DNA of 64,000 nucleotides from Pseudoips prasinana (lineage: Eukaryota; Arthropoda; Insecta; Lepidoptera; Nolidae): positions 7,277,501 to 7,341,500 of the forward strand of contig OX621258.1 of NCBI GenBank assembly GCA_951640165.1. Direction: 5' to 3'. The position numbers and the translations under genes are program-made. The notes beneath the pieces were generated by a model. The model was not told the DNA's origin, did no database searches, and worked only from the letters and a program-made list of their open reading frames with translations. Positions 45,269 to 57,592 of this stretch are shown piece by piece. Every line of letters begins with the position of its first letter. The stretch's first letter is position 1.

Positions 45269-45924
45269 TTAAGTTAAGAACTAGGTATATATTATCAGTA
45301 TGTACTAACTAAAGTGATTTATGGCTTTGGCTGAATATCGCCTTGCTACCTATCTCGTCGCTAACGTTATTCACGTTCGAATCCTGACCACGACAATTAT
45401 TTTTATGATCTATATTTAGTTCTCCTGTGTCTGGGAGTACTAATAATTAATGTCCGTAAATGACATGTTTCTTTTTAAGTTTTAATTTGGGTCTAGTTAA
45501 AATAGAAGTAGGTCCTATATTTTTATATTTCCTGTATTTTTACAGAAAATAAATGATGTGGTCTAGCAACCCCGCAGGTCCGGTAGCCAATGACTGACTT
45601 ACGACTCTGTATTCGATACATATCTGGGCGTACTTTGAATCACAAAATAAATTTTGGTCCTTGCCACTATCACAAAGTCTAAATATCTAAATCTCGCATG
45701 TACCAAGACTTAGAGCGAACAAAAACAGAATAAAAAAAATAAAAACAACAATAATACCTCTATAGTCTATACCCACGAGGAGTGACTGGCGACCTCCAAA
45801 GACACAGTCTACAAAAACAAACAATAGTCCGACAGCATCGGATTACGTCAGTTAGGCGGCTTCTTTAATCAATACTACACTGTAACGATAGCTGGGTAGT
45901 TTTACTTGTTGTGCATAGGTAATA
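45269..45924. other. no gene recognised
   Basis: Non-coding. I see no recognised repeat. Confidence 0.3.
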
Positions 45925-47150
45925 GATGAGTATTTTTTCTTTTCTCTATGGCTTGTTCGATTATTTCTCAATGTGGATTTTTTCTTCAAAACAAGGCTCT
46001 ACTAAACGTGATAACTTCAAACATTACCGAACGCATTTTCTTACGGTTTCCACAAATGAATCGCTTCATGAGGAAGGCCTCAAGAAGCGATTCATTTGTG
46101 AAAACCGTAAGTTATTATGGTGCATAATTAACTAGTTGTGCCCCGCGGTTTTACCCGCGTTAAACTTTATAAATTATAATCCTATGTGTTATTCGGATAC
46201 GCTATATAAATACAAAGTCTCATCAAAATCCGTCCGGTAGTTTTTGCGTGAAAGATATACATACACACTCACAAACTTTCGCCTTTATAATATTATTGTG
46301 ATTAAGGTTTGAATTTGTTGGATCATAAAGAAGGATTGTTAAAGATGTCTCAGAAATTCATGCAGACTTACAGATTATTTTTCAATGTTGAATTGTTCTT
46401 TGGGACTTGATTTAAAACCAGGCTCTCCTAAACGTGATAAACTCAAACATTACCGAATGAATTTTCTTACGGTTTTCACAAATGAACGGTTTCACGAGGA
46501 AGGATATTATGGTGTATAAATAATTAATTGAGGTTTAAATTTGCTGAAATATAAGGAGGATTGTTGAATATGTCTGAGAAAATCATGCCGAGTTGGAGAT
46601 TCTTTTTCAATGTGGATTATTTCTTTGGGACATACTTTTCTTCCTTTCTCTATCGCTTGTTCGATCATTTTTCTATGTAGACTTTTACTTTGTGGCATAC
46701 TTTAAAACAAGGCTCTTTCTAAACGTGATTAACTCAAACATTACCGAACGCATTTTGTTACGGTTTTCAGAAATGAACGATTTCATGAGAAAGGTTATTA
46801 TGGTGTATAATTAATTGAGGCTTAAATTAAATTTATGTCTGAGAAAATCATGCAGAGTTGGAGATTCTTTTTCAATGTGGATTATTTCTTTGGGACATAC
46901 TTTTTTCTTCCTTTTTCTACGACTTGTTCGATTATTTTTCTGTGTAGACTTTTACTTTGTGGCATACTTTAAAACAAGGCTCTTTCTAAACGTGATTAAC
47001 TCAAACATTAACGAACGCATTTTCTTACGGTTTTCAGAAATGAACGGTTTAATGAGGAAGGTTATTATGGTGTATAATTAATTGAGGTTTAAATTTGCTG
47101 GAATATAAGGCGGATTGTTGAAGATGTCAGAAAAGATTATGCCGAGCGAA
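45925..47150. repeat. ~265-bp tandem array, four diverged units
   Basis: Units begin near 45925, 46330, 46572 and 46837. Each carries TTCAATGTGGATT, AAAACAAGGCTCT, AAACGTGAT, ACATTACCGAACGCATTTT and TTATTATGGTGTATAATTAA. Frames of 73-88 codons (46593-46814, 46815-47081) repeat with the unit and are not convincing genes. Unit 1 carries a 27-bp inverted repeat (46041-46067 and 46084-46110) and a Helitron. Confidence 0.8.
46132..46301 (-). mobile_element. non-autonomous Helitron with readable empty site
   Basis: CTAG at 46132-46135, TC at 46301. The sister array units read ATAATTAATTGAGG. Here the same sequence is split exactly between A and T, without duplication. Confidence 0.9.
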
Positions 47151-47183
47151 AGATCGCTAAGGCGCTCATAGTTAGAATCAGTT

Positions 47184-47412
47184 AGATGCTCTTACCGGTC
47201 CGTAAGTGATCGGCGAGGTTAAGCAACTAGGCTTGCGGTCAGTCCATAGATGGGTGACCACCAAAGTGGTTTAATTTCTGAGCACCCCCGTGCTTCAGAG
47301 GGCACGTTGAGCTGTCGGTCCCGGTTGTAGTCATTAGACAACAGTCGATAAGCCATTTCAGAGGCCTTCTGGGTGCCTTGAACAACTCTGATACTAGGGT
47401 AACCATAGGAGA
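47184..47412 (+). repeat. 5S rRNA-derived SINE, full length
   Basis: Head GATCGGCGAGGTTAAGCAAC, then GCGGTCAGTCCATAGATGGG and TGACC. These align with the 5S rRNA internal promoter (A box, intermediate element, C box). The body and tail are family specific. Could be transcribed by Pol III from a type 1 promoter (inferred). Confidence 0.78.
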
Positions 47413-47432
47413 ATTTTTCTGAAAGGTGGAGG

Positions 47433-47571
47433 TACAGACGCCAGCACATCAAGCTACCCCGAACTGTCAAATTTCCCCAATTGAACGTGAACCTTATGCT
47501 TTTGAGATTAAGTTGAAAATCTATAAAAGAAATTTGACAGATTGCAGTAGCTTGATGTGCTGGCGTCTGTA
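47433..47571. mobile_element. 135-bp TA-flanked MITE, copy 2
   Basis: Element 47435-47569 between TA dinucleotides, TIRs CAGACGCCAGCACATCAAGC. Same length as copy 1. Confidence 0.78.
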
Positions 47572-47703
47572 CTCCCCCAATAGCAGAAATCGCTGAAGGG
47601 AAAAAGATAGACTTTAGTATAATAACTATAACTTCGTATTGCGAATATGAACGACCAGATGTTGTTGTGTTATTCCACCAGAGTGCTAAACTATATGAAA
47701 CAA

Positions 47704-48046
47704 CTAGCTGTGCCTCGCGGTTTCACCTGCGTTAAAATAGTTTTGGCATAAAAGGGTAACAAAACATACATCCATACATCTATACTCACAAACTTTCGCA
47801 TTTAGGTATAATATTAGTAGGATGAGTACCTCTAGCGGTTTTGGCAGTGCACGCCGGAATAGCTCGCAGATGGTAGATTTTTCCCTACTTACTTGAAACA
47901 TATCGTCATAATTTTAACAATTTACACAATATCTTTATAGATTGTAGCCTATGTGTTATTCTGATGTATAAACTAGATTACTGTAAAGTTTCATTAAAAT
48001 CCATTTAGAAGTTTTTACGTGAAAGAGTAACAAACATCCATCCATA
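47704..48046 (-). mobile_element. composite of two adjacent Helitrons, second copy
   Basis: Same two-unit structure as 26144-26494: CTAG at 47704, inner TC at 47822, 9-bp spacer, then the upstream unit, which is truncated near 48046. Confidence 0.7.
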
Positions 48047-48204
48047 CTTATTGGTGGATATATGATTGGTGGATATCAACCACATCCATTTTTCTTATGC
48101 AAATGTGGTGCAGTCCCACATACGATGGGACAACTATTATCATCGTGTCCTAAGCACTAGACGCTTAAAGATCTGATGGAAGCTACACATAATATGATAC
48201 TCGT

Positions 48205-48307
48205 AGCCAAGTTCTGGTAGTAGATGAACCCACTGAGTTTCTTTCGCTGGGTCTTCTCTGTTGCGGCGCATTGGATCCGGTGGTAGCATTAAAGCGCGAC
48301 CGTCGTT
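48205..48307 (-). repeat. SINE body fragment (second body type)
   Basis: Matches the body of the chimeric SINE at 21041-21195 (GTAGATGAACCCACTGAGTT). The 5S-like head is absent. Confidence 0.6.
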
Positions 48308-48364
48308 ATTAACACAAGGTCCGCCATAATAATTATACCTTAATATAGACAGAACCATTGACAA

Positions 48365-48650
48365 TATATAGTAAAAATATTAGACTTAAACTAGATAATT
48401 AAACTTAAACATAATCTCTTGACAATAACTTGATACGAGCTAGCTAAATATCATTGATTTTATAAAATAAATTTTATAAATGTTTTCATACAATCAATAC
48501 AATGTGCACCTAAAAATCTGTTACTAGAAATAATAATGTATACAACTATATTACTACAAACATGTTCTGACTATTTACAAGCGCTTTTTTAAAGTCTACG
48601 TGCATAAAAACCTTTTTTATTTATTTTATTTCATTTTATTGAAACACAAT
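48365..48650 (+). mobile_element. LINE family F tail
   Basis: Plus-strand copy ending TTTACAAGCGCTTTTTTAAA and ACCTTTTTTATTTATTTTAT. No coding sequence. Confidence 0.6.
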
Positions 48651-48993
48651 TTAGATTGCCATTGACTCGCTAAGAAGAAGAATAAGAACCCTATCCATAG
48701 CAGCGGAGCTTTTAATAGAGGTAGGACACAGCGTTCATTCACTCAAAGAGCAGCCCGACTGGGGAAGTACCTTCACCTTACAGAAGACATTCCTTAATAA
48801 TAACTTTAATGTTGTGTTTCTGCGTGAGAGTAAGGTCGCCAGAGCTCATCGGAGTGTGGTGAAGGGTCAGCAACACTTGTTTGCTGACTCTTTAAAGGTC
48901 GGCAACGCACCCGTGACTCTGGTGTTGCGAGTCTCCATGGGCGGCGGTGATTACTTACCATCAGGTGACCTGCTTACTCGTTTGTCGTTCTAT
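48651..48993 (+). repeat. interspersed repeat tail (related to 6.2-7.3 kb array)
   Basis: Includes GGTCGGCAACGCACCCGTGA, TGGTGTTGCGAGTCTCCATG and TTACCATCAGGTGACC, ending TCTATGACATAAAAA. The 106-codon frame at 48814-49134 crosses into the next repeat and is not a gene. Confidence 0.55.
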
Positions 48994-49416
48994 GACATAA
49001 AAACCGGCAAAACGCGAGTCGGGCTCGCGCACGAAGGGTTCCGTACCATTATCTATAAAAACGACCAAAAAATTCACGTTTGTTGTATGGGAGCCCCCTT
49101 TAATAGGGAAAGGGTAGGTATATCGGTGATATAAGTAATTTGGTGATATTTATGAACCGAATACCACACAGTTCCCTATGCAAGCAGATTCAAGAGATAG
49201 CGCTATCCAGTCGTTACAAGTGTGAAGAGGATATATATAGGTATTTATATTATTTTATTTTTTAGTATTTGTTGTTATAGCGGCAACAGAAATACATCAT
49301 CTGTGAAAATTTCAACTGTCTAACTATCACGTTTCATGAGATACAGGCTGATGACAGACAGACAGCGACGTCTTAGTAATAGGGTCCCTTTTTACCTTTT
49401 GGTTACGGAACCCTAA
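48994..49416 (-). repeat. interspersed repeat with inverted GGGTTCCGTA ends
   Basis: Reverse relative of 35503-36107: CGAGTCGGGCTCGCG and AAGGGTTCCGTACC on the left, TTACGGAACCCTAAG on the right. Confidence 0.6.
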
Positions 49417-49925
49417 GAAGAAGCTTACCACATATCTGGTGTAAAAGCCCCCTTAAGCTCCAGGACCTGGTTGACGTGGATATTTATCCCAACGTACAGT
49501 CCACTCATCAGCGGATCAGCGGTATACCAGTTGACACGGCAATCGTATAACGATCAATAAATCAATATCGGGGTCATTGTGTCGCAGGTTCGAAGCCGTA
49601 AAAGTTAAGCCGTGACAGGGATAGTAATCGGTATGCTTAAGGATTTTGACCTGAACCTAAATTAGTTAATTTCTTGGTGATGAATAGGTTTTGATGTAGA
49701 ACGTCTTTAAAAATTTAACAGAAGTAAATTAACTCTACCCACAATAAATATACTTATTGTTATTTTTTTTATTTCATATCATCATAATTACCTGTTATCT
49801 TAGTGATTATTTTATTTCATATTATCATTACAATTATTTTTTATTCTAATAGGTACTTGCACTATGGGTTTTGAGGCTTGAAATAAATGAATGAATAAAC
49901 ACACATCCATATCCAGTTCCAATGA
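49417..49925. other. no gene recognised
   Basis: Non-coding. Confidence 0.3.
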
Positions 49926-50625
49926 AAACCTCCCTCTTTTGTAGTAGGTTAAAAAAAGAAAATGTCTGTATGTATTATTTTACACTGACTTCTTACCAAT
50001 AGAAAGGAGAAACCAAAGTGGAGAAAAAAAGCATTTTTCCTAACCTTACCTTTTACAGCACAAGTTTAAAATCTACGCTTACTAAAGATTAATAGGTACG
50101 CACTACAGCGTATATTTTGGATTTTAAAGCCTATCTACGATTTAAGGCGTAACATACTCATATAGAATTCCAGTCGAGTGATATCCCCCTTCTTTTAAAG
50201 TCGGTTAAAAAAAATGTCTGTAGTACTTTACACTGGGATCTTATCCAATAGAATGGAGAAAAGCAACGTGGAAAAACAGATTATCAAAATTAAAAAAAAA
50301 AAATGCTACCTTTTTGAATACAAGTTTAGAATCTACGCACACTAAAGACTAAAAGGTACGCGCTACAGCGTATATTTTGCGATTTAAAGCGTACCATACA
50401 TAGTAGTAGGTACAGTTGAAGAGATAACTCCCTTCTTTTAAAGTCGGTTAAAAAAGAAAATATCTGTATTATGTTACATTAGGATCTTGGAGGCTCACAA
50501 TGGAAAGGAGAAAAGCAAGGTGGGGAAAAAAAGCATCATCAAAATTAATAAATATTTTTATGCTTACCTTACTTTTTAGAATACAAGTTAAATATCTACG
50601 CTTACTGCTTTAGACTACAAGGCAT
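49926..50625. repeat. ~250-bp tandem array, three units
   Basis: Units starting near 49926, 50188 and 50428 share CCCTTCTTTTAAAGTCGGTT, GGAGAAAAGCAA, ACAAGTTT and TACGCGCTACAGCGTATATT. A partial unit lies at 53411-53443, so the family is dispersed as well. Confidence 0.75.
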
Positions 50626-52723
50626 TATAAAAAGGCAAATTGTTGAATGAATTCATTAAACTTCTCCCCTCGCATCAAACTGCCCATAGCCATGCATCTA
50701 CATAAATAAATAAAAAAAAAAATACTAATATGACCATTCGGTTTCTTTTACAAAACGGACTCGAACTCCGGTCCTTCACACCAAGGTATTGGTGTCGCCT
50801 AACCAGTTAAATTAACTATCATATTTTATACAATCATGGCGCTCTTAGAGTTGATGACACCGCCCGATGAACTACCTCTAAAATATGTTGTATGTATAAA
50901 TCTGATTAATGTTGGCATATTCATTTTATTAAGTGTTGTGTCAATGAGATGGTATTTGTTATTAAGTACTTAGGTACCTAACCACTTAATGAGTATATTT
51001 TTCCTGTTTTTTTTTGTTTATGGCTCAAAATTAACTGACGTTGATGTTTTGATGTTTTAGTTCTTATATTTTAAGTCAATTGCAATTTAAGCGGTTAACA
51101 GGCATGTATTTTTACATATTTTTTTACGGATACCATCAAGACTCTTTAGTTGTCTAATTTAATACTCTGTAGTTATTGTTGTGTTTCCTAAAAAGAATTT
51201 TATTTGCACTGGAAGTCTGTAAAGTTATTTTCAACAATTTTAACTATACATATATTTTATAAGTCTATGTAATTGTACTGTTGATGTAGTTATTAATAAA
51301 AATTAAATAAAAAGATATGAAATATATTACAGTCAAATATATATTTTTGTCCAGCAGTGGAAATTTTTGGCTATCATGTTAACGAAGATTTTAAATACAT
51401 TTAATAATGTCTACAATCCATATCTATAGTTATTATAAAATTATGAAACTTACTCTGTCTGTATATATAAAATAAAACCATTATTTTTTTATTAAACATC
51501 TTTTTAATCTTAAAAGGTTTTTAAATAGTCAACATATTTTTTTTACTTTACTGTAATAGTGTAAATAGTAAAAATAATTGCTAAACAATTCGGTAGCAAA
51601 AAATACAAATTCGGTACATAAAAAGTTAACAGACTACTTCTGTTAACTTTTTATGACAAAACCGCTGAATTGATTCTGATGAAACTTGGCAAAGAAATCC
51701 CATTACTAATTTGGCTAATGAAGAATTAATTTTGCTTCGATAAAGTTAATCAAAAACATATAAAATTGTTTATTTCTAAATAGACGCGAATATAAAAACA
51801 TTCAAGTTCTAAATATCAACACTATCTGCTGCCAAGCAACCGGTCCGTTGCGGTGTAGAAAGTCGCTTACTTACAACGAAAACAATCCTATGTTTCACTA
51901 ATATAAGATTAGCCTTTTAATAACTGACAACATATCAAAGAAATATAGTACAGTTGAACTATATTGATTGATAAAAGTTGATTAGCTAATCCTCTCATTT
52001 ACATATTTATGTATACCTATGACTAATTTGTTAAATTCTCTTATTTACATACTATTACATATATATAAATTAGATGGCCAATAAAATTTTTATAGATTTT
52101 TATCAGGAAATCTGAAGCATGTGGGTAACTATAAAATTTCTATAAGACTTTTATTGAAACGATAGGCATAAGATTTTAAAACATTATTTAAAAAGCCGGC
52201 ATAAACATAGATATATATTTTCTTAATAAGCACATTCCCTTACAAAATAGATACTTATCTAGTATTAACATAATTCCTATAAAACTTTACTACCGTCTTA
52301 CCCGAATATATAAAAAAAATTGTCACACCGAAACGATACTCGGTCACATATCATCAGCTCCAATTATAGTTAAAGAGTAATAAATTATATTAAATTTATC
52401 ATTTATGAATTCCAACGCGGCGAGCAGCTACCGTCGTCGGCTTCCCTTTGACGCGCCGCCATCTTGCGCGGCCATATTTGTTTTGTTTTTTTAGGGATCC
52501 GTAGGTTTAAAGGTAACATTTAAAAGTGTGTTTTACGATTCATGATTAATGAATCGGGCAATCGATTACGGAGTAAGAGCTACTGTTATGGGTGCATTGG
52601 AAGCGTTAAAACTGCCACCTGGCTTATGTTTTAGGACTATTGTTTTGAAATTAATGGTGACGCTAATGATGATGATGCTTACGTCATATAACAAGAATAT
52701 TTTATAATAAAAATTGGCTCTAC
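50626..52723. other. AT-rich intronic DNA; GC-rich patch at 52415-52480
   Basis: Mostly featureless. The patch at 52415-52480 (GCGCCGCCATCTTGCGCGGC) stands out in composition and contains two GCCAT-type motifs. No gene. Confidence 0.35.
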
Positions 52724-52943
52724 AAGACAGTCTGATCCCAAACTAAGCAGAGCTTGTACTGTGGGAACCAGAAAACTTATACCTATATTACTTTTCTTTT
52801 GTAAATACTTATATAGATAATTACACACAGACTCAGGGCTAACAGAGATGTTTATGTACACAAATATCTGTCCTGGGTGGGAATCGGACCCACGACCTGC
52901 GGTGCGGCGTAAAAGGCAAGCATTTACAAACAACGCCAACCGG
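52724..52943 (-). repeat. tRNA-derived SINE B
   Basis: Reverse copy from tail (CTGATCCCAAACTAAGCAGA) to B box (GGGAATCGGACC) and head (ACAACGCCAACCGG). Confidence 0.8.
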
Positions 52944-54082
52944 TTGTTTGCTTAAAATTAATTGTTTTTTTTAGCTCTTATTACAACACTATAGAGTTTA
53001 AAACGAGGTATCTTAAATTTAAATTTTATAGCATTATTCGCAATGCAAAGCGTTTATCTAATCTCAAAAATGGGAAATCATAAATTTGATCGTCCGGCGG
53101 GTCTCGAACCTGCACCAAAATGAGATGATGATGCACCATTTTTGAGATGAGGTGGTATCTATTATACTATTGTGCGATTACAGGTTAAACATACAGCAAA
53201 GAGGTGTAGGTTTTTTTTTTAATTTGACGTTTATCAATTTGTGTAGAAGGCATCACACCGGAACTTAAAAGTAGATAGCTTAGCTAGATTGTAGCTTACT
53301 TTTTTTAATCAGTGTTACTCACCTATGTCATTGTGCATGTTGTGAAAACATTTGAGCATGAGAAATTAGAGAAGTAATTAAGAAGATGTAACAGCTTTTG
53401 GATGTGTTTGATAACCTCCCTCTTTTGAAGTAGGTTAAAAATAAGTCATAACGAAAGGCTAATGAAGTTAACCTTGTATTATTTTATTTGAACCACCTAT
53501 ATTTAATCAAGTAAACAATTTAAATATAAACAAAACACAACTTACGGAACCCTCCAGCCTCTTAATCATAACCAACCACTTTTTTTTCTTTTTCTTCACT
53601 TAACGCAAGGCTCCTGTCGCCGTCAGCCATTATCAGGCTTGTCATATAGAAATGACAAGTAAAAATTTTGCTACCTCCCTTGATAACAACCAGTCTGAGA
53701 TAACTTTGTAAACCGGCCGCAGTTACGAATTAACCAAAAAAAAAAAAGAAATGTCAAAATGGCTTTAAATATCTATGTTTTTTTATAAGCAAGGAACTGT
53801 AATATATTAGTTTCTATATAAATGCAACGAAATAAGAAGATTTCTTAACCAATTTAAAAGAGATGTTCTCAATTCCATGCGTTTTTCGTGTACCTATGTT
53901 CCTCGCTTATTCAGGCATTTATGAACCGATTTTAATTATTATTATTTATTTAAATGGGCGTGTTACGGATAATACCTAGTCTGATGGTTAAAGAGATAAA
54001 TTAATTTGTATAGCCCACGGGTGCCATTAATGAGCTTATTTTTATTTTTTTTATGTAAACAAAATAATTATAATGCAAAATA
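52944..54082. other. no gene recognised
   Basis: Non-coding. Only a partial tandem-family unit at 53411-53443. Confidence 0.3.
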
Positions 54083-54160
54083 TCTTGGGACAAAAAACAC
54101 ACTCCCATCCGATCCCAAACTAGGCCGACCCTGTGCTATGGCAACCAGACAACTGATAAT
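54083..54160 (-). repeat. SINE B tail fragment
   Basis: CCGATCCCAAACTAGGCCGA and the following bases match the family B tail. Confidence 0.6.
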
Positions 54161-54170
54161 AAACATATAA

Positions 54171-54481
54171 GGCTCAGCGCAAACGGGCCACCAGTGGCAG
54201 CCAATGGTGGCTAGCGACAAAGAGTTCACGAGATTTTTCATACAATTTGTATGGACACGCCGCACACGCGTAGTGAGTGGCGACCACTCGCGGCTGAGTG
54301 GCTGCGACACGCCACCAGTGGCAACTTATTGCTCTGAGCCTTAATCCTTCGTGAAACTACAGCAGGAGAGTTAGAAATTGTAGCACACCACAATTGTAAC
54401 ACCTTCGTTTGCGCGGTACCAAAAGACGTGGCACGCGGCAGCCACTCGTGGCTGTGGTCGGTGGCCCGTTTGCGCGGAGCC
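54171..54481. mobile_element. 311-bp PIF/Harbinger-like MITE
   Basis: TIRs GGCTCAGCGCAAACGGGCCA and its inverse (GGCTCCGCGCAAACGGGCC), flanked by TAA on both sides (54168-54170, 54482-54484). A 3-bp TWA target duplication fits PIF/Harbinger. An internal partial terminus (GAGCC followed by TTAA at 54341) suggests a second, shorter unit. Confidence 0.75.
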
Positions 54482-54484
54482 TAA

Positions 54485-55049
54485 CGCTCTTCGTTATATA
54501 TTTATTATTATTAATTCCTAAAATTTAGATTAATATTTAGGTTCAATAATTTTCTTTATATCCATTTAAGAAATTGATGGTGTTTCTTATCAAAAAGTGT
54601 CTCTATTCGATAAATGATCTCTAAAAAGTCTAAACCTTTTCTTAGCATTAACTCTGGAGCCTTAAGAGTTTTTGATTTTAATTGTTTAAATAGAGTCACT
54701 TATTTCAATTTACTGTTATATTTTATTATTTTAGTTTTTATTGACTATGTATTTCTACTCCAGATTTGAATTGATGTTATTTATAACGAATTTCTTGACA
54801 TGTTAACATTGATATATATATCAGATTATCTGATTATATTTATATTTACTTTTTTGACATCTTAGACACATTTTATTGTATATGTTGGTTTTTCTGGTGT
54901 TTCATCGGTCACAAATTTATTCATATTATTAATAATAATGTATGTAATGTAGTAATATTGTAATGTAAGAGTTTATTATAGCATAAATGTATTCAAACAC
55001 AATGTAATTGGTTAATGAATAAAGAACTAAGAATTAACTTAGCAAGAGT
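54485..55049. other. no recognised feature
   Basis: AT-rich non-coding DNA. Confidence 0.3.
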
Positions 55050-55195
55050 TCGCGGGATTGACCCCCACCCATAAACAAATCTTTGTGCGATGAGCATGAT
55101 TATTTGTTCTGTGTCTGAGTGTAATTTAGTTATCAATATATAATAATGTTTATCAGTTGTCTGGCTATTACAGGCTCTGCCTAGTTTGGTAACAG
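55050..55195 (+). repeat. SINE C fragment
   Basis: B-box remnant GGGATTGACCCCCACCC, then AATCTTTGTGCGATGAGCAT and tail GGCTCTGCCTAGTTTGG. Diverged. Confidence 0.6.
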
Positions 55196-57150
55196 TTAAA
55201 AAAGAACCCTCACTTGTCCCAAAATATTTAATATTTACTAACTTATCTGTCACTGTCACCACAAAGCACATATCGAGTATCAATTCACGTTCGAAATATT
55301 ACATTAAGTTACATTTATATCAAAATCACTCTATATATCGAACCCTAAAAAACCTCTTATGCTTGGCAAGGAAAACACTAAGCGAAACCGTGTGAAAATA
55401 GACACTCGTTTTCACGGTTGGGTCTCCAGAGCCCCCGTCGCGTTTCGAGGGTTCATTCATCGAGGAGACATTCTAAGGGTTACTTCCGCGTGATTTCACG
55501 GACAATTGTTTTGTACTTTGCATAATTTATTAAGAAAACGGCTTGTTGTTGGAGTTTAAACTCTTTGTTGTCTTTGGTCTCAAACTTTTTAATTCACCTT
55601 TCTTTTTCTCTTCGCTGGTTCAGTCAATGTCACCGCACTGCCAATAGTACTTTCAAGTCTTGTTGTATATATTTTTTTAATAAATAGCAAGTAGCAATGC
55701 GACTGAAGGTAAAATATGATTTACAAAAATTGAGTAAAGTATACATTGTAATCAATACCTACTGTGTCACAAACCAGCATTAACTTTTATTTGAGAGTAC
55801 CGATTTCAACAAAAACTATTAAGTGTAGTTTTAATCATGAGACAACAGTAGTTAAGCCATATCAGAGGCCTATCGGGCGGCTTGACCAACTCTTCCACTA
55901 GGGTGACCACTACCCATACAATAAAAGAGAAAAATTAAAGCAAAACCTTAACTCCAAAACCAACTACCTAGTCTAATATAATGTACCCACTATATACTCA
56001 CTTATACAAAAAAATATACGATTTAAAGTTTAACGCCAATAATTATGCTCTTTTGTTTCCCTGGAATCTCCGGGGAAACAAATGATCTACTATTGTAGAA
56101 TACCTTTCCCTGGAACTTGCAATAATACGAAGTACTATAATTACTTACACTAAATCGACAGTCACACTATAATCCTACTACTATATATTACTTTATTTCT
56201 TAATTATCCGACTGTGATAAAGAGGATATTATATGTTTATTTACACTAGCAGAGCTTAGAAATTGAAACATAATATCTATTGTATACAAACCAGATTTAT
56301 ATAATATATGCGAAATTATAGCTTATCAAGTCATAATTATGTAATAATAATAAATTCTCGTAGAAAAAAAATATATAATTGCCACTAACAAGTTTTGGCG
56401 AGATCCATCTTGTAAATTCAGTTACCTTAATCGTAAAATAAACTCCACGCGTCAGAATGAGACAAAATATAAACAAAAAAAAACGAGTGTAGTAAGAGAC
56501 ATTCAAACTCGGCTTTATTACCGCTAACCCAGGATTGGAGGTGTGCTGCCCGATACCAGGTGTCAGATTCAATTAGATAGTGATTAATCCAACTCGATTC
56601 CAAAACAAATAATCGATTTCAATGTAGAAGTCAAACAAGCCGAGCTCAATAGCATAAATCCCATTGCGCTCTTCCAACATATATAGAAACTGAAAATTCT
56701 AGATAACTAAGAATATATTCTTAAATTTTATCCCACTCTCCCCAACAACACAATAATTATTATTCAATTAAACCGTTTGTTTGCGAGGGACAGTGTGTGA
56801 AAGTTAGCACTGGTTGTTTATTTACTCAGTGGGCTTATAATACCCCAGCGGCACGTGCAGGGTTAACTTCTGTGCACTGTAAGAGTAACGTGGATACTAC
56901 CTCTATAATTTCAAAATTGCTCATAGCCAATTAGCTTAGTACAAAAACTATAACATAGGTTAAACGCTCAGGCGTGCGGTCATTTATGTAAATAGTGGTG
57001 CTTCCGTACTACCTCGTTTAGTATCGAGTTTAACAGCAATAGTCCTGGTCCTAGGTACACGGTAAAATCCAGGGTTGAGCCAAAATAAATTGAGAATTTT
57101 CTGGATAAGAAAATACTCCCCGTATAAGTAACTAAAACTGCGAAAATCGT
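55196..57150. other. no gene; one 5S SINE tail and a decayed SINE
   Basis: 55842-55922 is a 5S SINE tail (CATATCAGAGGCCTATCGGG). 56960-57140 looks like a strongly decayed SINE A. The rest is featureless. Confidence 0.4.
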
Positions 57151-57152
57151 CA

Positions 57153-57585
57153 TTATGTCAGCCGAAAGACGTTCAGTGCTAGACAAAGGCCTCTCCCAAA
57201 GATTTTCACGATTACCGGTCTTGCGCTACTTGCATCCACTTTTTATAAACAAGATGCTACATAATTCGTGGATGTAATTTAAGAAGCTTATCATCATCAT
57301 CATCATCAATCAGCCGAAAGACACCCACTGCTGGAGAAAGGCCTCCCCAAAAGATCTCCACAATTGCCGGTCTTTCGCTATCCGCATCCAGCGATTTCCA
57401 GCGACTCTCACAAGATCATCGGTCCGCCTTGTAGGAGGCCTGTCAATGCGTCTTCCGGTTCGTGGTCGCCATTCAAGAACCTTTCTGCCCCAGCGGCCGT
57501 CGGCTCTACGAGCTATGTGCCCTGCCCACTGCCACTTCAGTTTGGCAATTCTTCGGGCTATGTCGGCTACTTTGGTTCGCCTTAT
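57153..57585 (-). pseudogene. RTE-like LINE 3' ends (two fragments)
   Basis: 57292-57585 in reverse reads RRTKVADIARRIAKLKWQWA, then GRWGRKVLEWRPRTGRRIDR and PPTRRTDDLVRVAGNRWM, ending FLQQWVSFG-like before a (TGA)n tail. This is the RTE C-terminus. Target duplication AGCTTAT at 57285-57291 and 57586-57592. A smaller relic of the same 3' end lies at 57153-57240. Confidence 0.75.
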
Positions 57586-57592
57586 AGCTTAT

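Noticed and set aside
47190..47265. Possible 5S rRNA gene
   Set aside because: Only the internal promoter part is similar; the 5' and 3' parts are missing and the sequence continues as a repeated SINE body.
48814..49134. 106-codon ORF
   Set aside because: It crosses two unrelated interspersed repeats and has no recognisable domain.
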